DNA from: Mangifera indica | Taxonomy: Eukaryota > Streptophyta > Magnoliopsida > Sapindales > Anacardiaceae | NCBI RefSeq assembly: GCF_011075055.1 | Contig: NC_058151.1 | Coordinates: forward strand, 7,768,251-7,832,250 | Length of the DNA stretch: 64,000 bases | Reading direction: 5' to 3' | The notes under the pieces: model-generated | The model's input: the letters and a program-made list of their open reading frames with translations, nothing else | Told to the model about the DNA's origin: nothing | Databases searched by the model: none | Part shown: positions 58,896-64,000 of the stretch, piece after piece | Layout of the letters: the number at the start of each line of letters is the position of its first letter | Numbering within the stretch: the first letter of the stretch is position 1 | Position numbers and translations under genes: made by a program

Positions 58896-60570
58896 ATGTC
58901 CCATAAAAGAACTTCATCCTTATCCTCCTTATCTTTTCATCCTTGGGAATTTGCCCATATGTCACTAAAAGAAGAGGTCAAAAGAGAACTTAAGGCCATT
59001 AGAGACCAAATGAATCAAATGATGCAAATGATGAGAGTCTTGACCCTCACTCAAAGCCAAATACCCCCTCTTCCACCTTACCCAACCCAACCACATCACC
59101 TAAGAAGACATATTAGACCTTCCCTTCCTCTTCCTAGACATACTAGGGAGGAATTGATAATTCATGATGACTCAAGTGAGAAAGAACAAGAGAGACCACC
59201 TAGGAGAGAAAAGGATGATGATAGAGGAATTCTGAAATTTGAAGAGAGCATGAGTTCGAATGATTTTGTTGATTGGTTACATGCTATAGAGAAAGTTTTT
59301 AAAAATAAGGGCTATTCAAATGAGAATAAATGTAAGCTTGCCATCTTGAAATTCTAGGATTATACATCCTTGTGGTGGGAAAATCTTAAGAAGCAAAGGG
59401 AAAGGGATAGTAAAGGGAGAGTGAGATCTTAGGAGAAACTAAAGAAGCTTATGAAGAGAAGATTCCTCTCGGACAACCAAAAACAAGATATTTACCTCAA
59501 GCTACACACCCTTAAATAAGGAAGTGATGGAGTAGAGCATTACATAAGAGATTTTGAGAAGCTATTAATGAGGAATAAGCTGTCAAAAGTGAAAAAGCAA
59601 ACCATTGCAAGATTTATTGGTGGCTTAGACCAAGACATTGCTCATATGGTGGAGTTGCAACCATATTACACTTTTGAAGATATTTGTAAGTTAGCTATTA
59701 AGGTGGAGAAGCAAAAGAAGGCCATGAAGTCTACAGTTGCCAAGCCATTTACCAAAGGGATTTCATTCTCCAAAAGTCCTTATTTCAACAAGGGAACCAC
59801 CTTTCAAAAGGGTTCCCCATCTAACTATAAAGCTATCGAAACCACTTCCAAAAAGAAAGGGAAAGAAAATGTGGTAGAACTTAGCAAGAACAAATCAAAG
59901 ACAGGAAAACTTGATCTATCCAATAAAAAATGCTTCAAATGCTAAGGCTATGGACACTTCTAAGCCGAATGCCTAAATAAAAGAGCTTTGTCATTGATAG
60001 AGATTCAAGCTATTGAAGAATCTCTTCAAAAAGATGAAGAAAATAAAGATTATAGCCATGAAGATAGAGCTGCCAAAGAAAAAGAATAGGAGATCATGCA
60101 AAGGGCTGATGAAGGAGAGATGTTAGTGATTAGAAGAGCATTGCATTCCAAGTCTTTTCCACATGAGGAACAAAAGCTCCAAATTTTCCAATCAAGATGC
60201 TCCATTAGAGGCAAGGTGTGTTTTTTATTATAGATAGTGGAAGTTGTGCAAATATGACTTTATCTATATCAGTGGAGAAACTTGGATTGTCTACCATACC
60301 TCATCCTTAACCATATAAGCTCCAATGGTTAAGCAATGGGACCAGCCTTCAAGTAGCCAAACAAGTACTTGTTTCCTTCTCCATTGACAAATATTACCAA
60401 GATAAGATTGTGTGTGATGTAGTTCCTATGGATGCATGCCATTTGTTACTAGGGAGACCTTGGTAATTTGATAGAGAAGTGACTCATAATGGTAAAAAGA
60501 ACATTTATTCCTTCAAATTCAAAGGGAATACCATTACTTTGCTACCTCTTAGTCCCCAAGAAGCTAATAA
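58896..60570 (+). pseudogene. gag-protease body after LTR C
   Basis: Frame 58896-59357 (153 codons) begins MSHKRTSSLSS, with coil EVKRELKAIRDQMNQMMQMM and gag FVDWLHAIEKVF. Frame 59568-59945 (125 codons) has TIARFIGGLDQDIAHMVELQ and ends just at the zinc knuckle CFKC, where a stop follows. Protease remnants: VIRRALHSKSF near 60125, then the active-site region near 60225 (IDSGS-like, frame-shifted). At 60570 the sequence runs into an LTR that lacks its first ~320 bp. Otherwise the same design as 54799-56620. Confidence 0.85.
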
Positions 60571-61240
60571 GAAAAGCTTTGGTGGAGACAAGAGCCCACT
60601 TTTTATGGAATAATAGTGACATTTTGTCTTATTGCATTTATTTAGAAAATGACATGACTTATTTTGTGTGGTTTAGAGTGAATTAAGGGCTAGAGTGAAT
60701 TATTTTATTAAAAACCTATGTACACATATATTTTGCCGCCACTTACTCCCTATATAAAGTGGCCATGCTTTTGTAAAAAAGGGTTTTTTTCTTTTGAATG
60801 AAAATTTGAAGAAGCTTTGTTGGGTTTTTTTCTCATTTCCTTTATCCAATCATTCTTGGAGGAAGATTGGTGGTGGAAGACCCCAAGGTTGGTGGAACTT
60901 TCCTTTATGCCTTGGTTACATTTTATGTTTCCTTAGAAATCCAAATTAGAGTGTATATATATGTTAATTTTGATTATGACAGAGAGTTGCAGCATAATTA
61001 TCATTTCTGCCACTGCATTCTACTTGTAACTTGATTGCCTTACTCTACACCAATTGTGTACGTCCATAGCTTGAAGGAAAGTTCATTGTGTTGTGATTAT
61101 GATGAAATGAATTCGGTTGGATTTGAAGTTGATTTGGTTGGTTAAACTGCAAGAACAAAAAAACTACTCAAACTGCATGAATAGTGAAAACAGTTTTTGA
61201 TTTTTGGTTTCTTGTTGTATGTTTGGATGAATATGCACCA
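60571..61240 (+). mobile_element. LTR D, family 1, 5'-truncated
   Basis: Begins in the middle of the LTR at GCTTTGGTGGAGACAAGAGC (the word at about 58008 in LTR C) and runs to GAATATGCACCA. Primer site TGGTATCAAAGT is at 61243-61254, so a further internal region follows. Confidence 0.85.
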
Positions 61241-61465
61241 TTTGGTATCAAAGTCTAGGGTGTTTGTGTGATTTGTTGATTGATTTCTACCTCTCGGAGC
61301 TACTGTTTATCATCGAAATTTATTGTTCACTACAAAGTTACTATTCACAAAACATTAATTTGCCTTTAACATAAACCTTCTTTAACCTAAACACTTACCA
61401 ATACTCACCACAACCCTTAAACACTTATAATCATTAGCCTTTACCTACTAGCCATTACCAAAAAT

Positions 61466-61985
61466 GTCTCATAAAAGAACTTTATCCTCATCCTTGGGAA
61501 TTTGCCCACATGTCACTAAAAGAAGAGGTCAAAGGAGAACTTAAGACCATTAGAGACCAAATGAATCAAATGATACAAATGATGAGAGACGTGACCCTCA
61601 CTCAAAGCCAAATACCCCCTCCTCCAGCTCACTCAATCTAACCGCATCACCCAAGAAGACATATTAGATATTCCTCTCCTTCTCCTAAACATACTAAGGA
61701 AGAATTGATAATTTATGATGACTCAAGTGAGGAAGAACAAGAGAGGCCACCTAGGAGAGAAAAGGATGATGATAGGAGCTTAAAGATTGAAATTTCAAAA
61801 TTTGAAGGGAGCATGAGTCCGAATGATTTTGTTGATTGGTTACATGCTATAGAGAAAGTTTTTGAATATAAGAGCTATTCAGATGAGAAGAAATGTAAAC
61901 TTGCCATCTTGAAATTCAAGGATTATGCATCCTTGTGGTGGGAAAATCTTAAGAAGTAAAAGGAAAGGGATGGTAAAGAGAGAGT
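61466..61985 (+). pseudogene. gag remnant after LTR D
   Basis: Begins MSHKRTLSSS. The 84-codon frame 61705-61959 has DDSSEEEQERPPRREKDDD and FVDWLHAIEKVFEYKSYSDE. It is cut at 61985, at the point where copies A and C continue AGGAGAAAC, by a minus-strand copia LTR. Confidence 0.8.
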
Positions 61986-63444
61986 ATAAAAATACCTTGC
62001 ACCTTGTAATTTAATTTGAAGTTAGAAAACTTCAATTACTAAAATAAGTGATCTCTTGACTTGCACCCTTTAAGGAAGAACAATGGAGTCTTTCACTATT
62101 AAAGGAAGAGGAAAAAGGGAAAACTTTTTTTTTATTCTTCTCATCCATTTTTATGCATAAACTTGATATTTATCAAGTGAAAGTATGTGTCATTAAGAGT
62201 AAATAATACTTTGATACATGTTGAATAATTTGTACCCAAAATTATTCATTCAACTTTCTAAACAATTTAAAAATTGTAAAATGACAATTTTGCCTTTTTT
62301 TCTAATCTTATTCGAAAAACATCATTTTTACCCTCGAAAAGTGTTAGCCAACCTTGGATAAATATTTTTATCTTCATAATACCATTTTCTTCCTCGAAAT
62401 ATAGGTGTGACTTTCAAGATTTATAGTGACATAGTTATGGATCCCATATAAGACGATACGTTTTATTATATCACTGTATAACCCAAAACTATTATTAATC
62501 GATATAATTTGTTTTTTGCTACGAAACGAAGCTTCCACTGATCATGTGGTGTCATTTAGCAATGTTCACTGACCCTTACATCACAATGAAGTATAAGTTT
62601 CATCTAATCTCAAATGAACTTTTCTTACTCATACTTACCATGTAATCCAATCTCTCTGTCGTTACATTTTGATTAAACGTGGATTCATGAAATGTCAAAA
62701 TTTAATATTCAATCTCTTCGAATATCAAGTAATACATTAGAATGTGCCATATCAAAGCTCTTTTCATATGGACTTTTTTATGCATTGGCCAACGTCTCAG
62801 ATTTCTATGTTTCTCGATATTAGCATGGGAACTCGGAGTGGTCAAGCCAATAGATCCCTATATGATCATTACTTGTCCTCTTGCTCAAGTAACATATGAT
62901 CAAATTAGCTTTTGAACGAGACATGATTAGCCCTGTGGTTTAGACCATATGAACGAAATATAACCTTGATATCTCAGGTTAACAGATCTATACATCAGTA
63001 TGATTTACAATGTATCATTGACTGCATATTAATACCCATGTGATCATCATTTAGTGGTCACGTTCAATAAACAATATAATATAATAACCTTTGATCAATT
63101 CTCCAACCATCAAATGGTTCTATTGTTTATCCATGTGTACATCCACCATGCCTAATATTATCCAATAATATATTATGGTGATATAGCACATGCTCATTAT
63201 GCAATACTATTGCCCAAATAGATTGCTTATATAGGAAATGATTTGATGAAATTGATTAAAACTCATCAAGATCTCTCACATGTCATATGTATGTAGCTAA
63301 TATGGATGTAATATACAACTACAACATATATATAAAAGTGATACAGTAAACATGCAAAGTATGACAAAACTTTTCCCTTATTAGTAAATGTATATGCGAA
63401 ATATATATCCCTGAAACCATTGGTTTCTAAGGCATACTCTAACA
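61986..63444 (-). mobile_element. Copia LTR, minus orientation
   Basis: On the minus strand the LTR starts TGTTAGAGTATGCCTTAGAA at 63444, next to the polypurine tract AAGTGGGAGTTCT (63457-63445). It extends for about 1.46 kb to the junction with the interrupted gag at 61985/61986. The start resembles the copia LTRs at 41388 and 46207. The exact 3' end was not verified. Confidence 0.65.
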
Positions 63445-64000
63445 AGAACTCCCACTTACACCAATCACTGTAGTACCTAATGCCCATCCTCTCTAGATGC
63501 TGGTCTAACAGTCTTTGCATTAGTGCTTTAGTTAGTGGTTCTGTAAGATTGTCCACTAAAGCAATCTTCTGAAAGACAATGTCTCTAGCTTTAACGAATT
63601 CTCTCAATATGTGATATTTTTGCTGAACATGTTTTGAACTTTGATGTGTTCTTGGTTCTTTTGCCTATGTAATGACACTAGTATTGTCACAAAATATAAT
63701 TATTGGCTAACTCGTCTGAGGAACCATGCCTAACTCTGTTGCAAATTTGCGCATCCAAACGACCTTTTTTACAGCTTCTGAAATGGCAATATATTCAGCT
63801 TCTATAGTGGAGTCTGCAGTAGTCGACTATTTGGAACTTTTCCAACTGACTGCACCTCTATTACAGACAAAGACAAACGTAGACGTAGACTTTTTATCAT
63901 TTACATTTGACTGAAAATTAGAATCTGACTATCCTTTGAGTGTTAACTTTGAACCCCCATAACCCAGTATCAACTCCTTGGTCCTCCTTAAATACTTAAG
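63445..64000 (-). pseudogene. Copia RNase H end, minus strand, continuing beyond the window
   Basis: Reading leftward from the window edge: STIEAEYIAISEAVKKVVWM (63810-63750), KFATELGMVPQTS, a stop, FCDNTSVIT, SSKHVQQKYHILREF, then DIVFQKIALVDNLTEPLTKA and ALMQRLLDQHLERMG (63600-63480). This is the end of a copia RNase H. The catalytic EAEY and DN motifs are present, with two in-frame stops. The rest of the element lies right of the window. Confidence 0.85.

Noticed and set aside
1..64000. CRISPR arrays, rRNA, tRNA genes and organelle insertions
   Set aside because: No evenly spaced short repeats, cloverleaf-forming stretches or rRNA words were seen. Primer-binding sites resemble tRNA ends only over 12 or so bases.

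Overview
The window looks like nuclear DNA from a flowering plant, probably a eudicot. It is AT-rich and intron-bearing, and it is dominated by decayed plant-type transposons: Ty3/gypsy chromoviruses, Ty1/copia, an L1-type LINE, Mutator-like elements (MULEs) and their foldback derivatives. No bacterial operon, CRISPR array, rRNA or tRNA gene was seen. I could not determine the species.

The only host gene I can support as intact is on the minus strand at 26815-13822. Nine phase-consistent exons encode the first 280 residues of an ABC1/UbiB-family (ADCK1-like) atypical kinase. Intron 4 is about 7.5 kb long because it has filled with retroelement debris. The 3' exons, with the catalytic loop and metal-binding motif, were not found to the left of 13822, where retroelements begin about 70 bp into intron 9. 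A long inverted-repeat foldback element (26902-27717) sits 87 bp upstream of the start codon.

Layout. 1-3800: remnant of a gypsy-type element holding unidentified ORFs, a tandem repeat block and a PPR gene fragment joined to a chromodomain tail. 4257-4971: foldback MULE derivative with a perfect 9-bp target duplication. 5281-9520: gypsy fragments in both orientations with partly duplicated LTRs. 9535-13752: gypsy element with two LTRs in which part of a PPR gene lies between an integrase stub and the chromodomain. 13822-26815: the ABC1 kinase gene. 27718-29854: mostly gene-free, with a 140-nt hairpin. 29855-32463: decayed MULE transposase on the minus strand. 33024-37061: solo LTRs and a second, plus-strand MULE remnant. 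37062-50720: a Del/Tekay-type gypsy element interrupted by an AT-rich repeat, a LINE tail and a complete copia element. 50725-57684: a second Del-type pol, split by a non-autonomous LTR-gag-protease-LTR element with a matching 5-bp target duplication. 57685-61985: a tandem LTR-gag-protease-LTR-gag unit of the same family. 61986-64000: one end of a copia element on the minus strand.

The genes do not form a pathway. The window is a nested transposon landscape around one host gene. Its most interesting aspects are host PPR fragments inside two gypsy elements, the inverted-repeat hairpins (one beside the kinase promoter), and a family of coding-truncated LTR elements that is repeatedly present.
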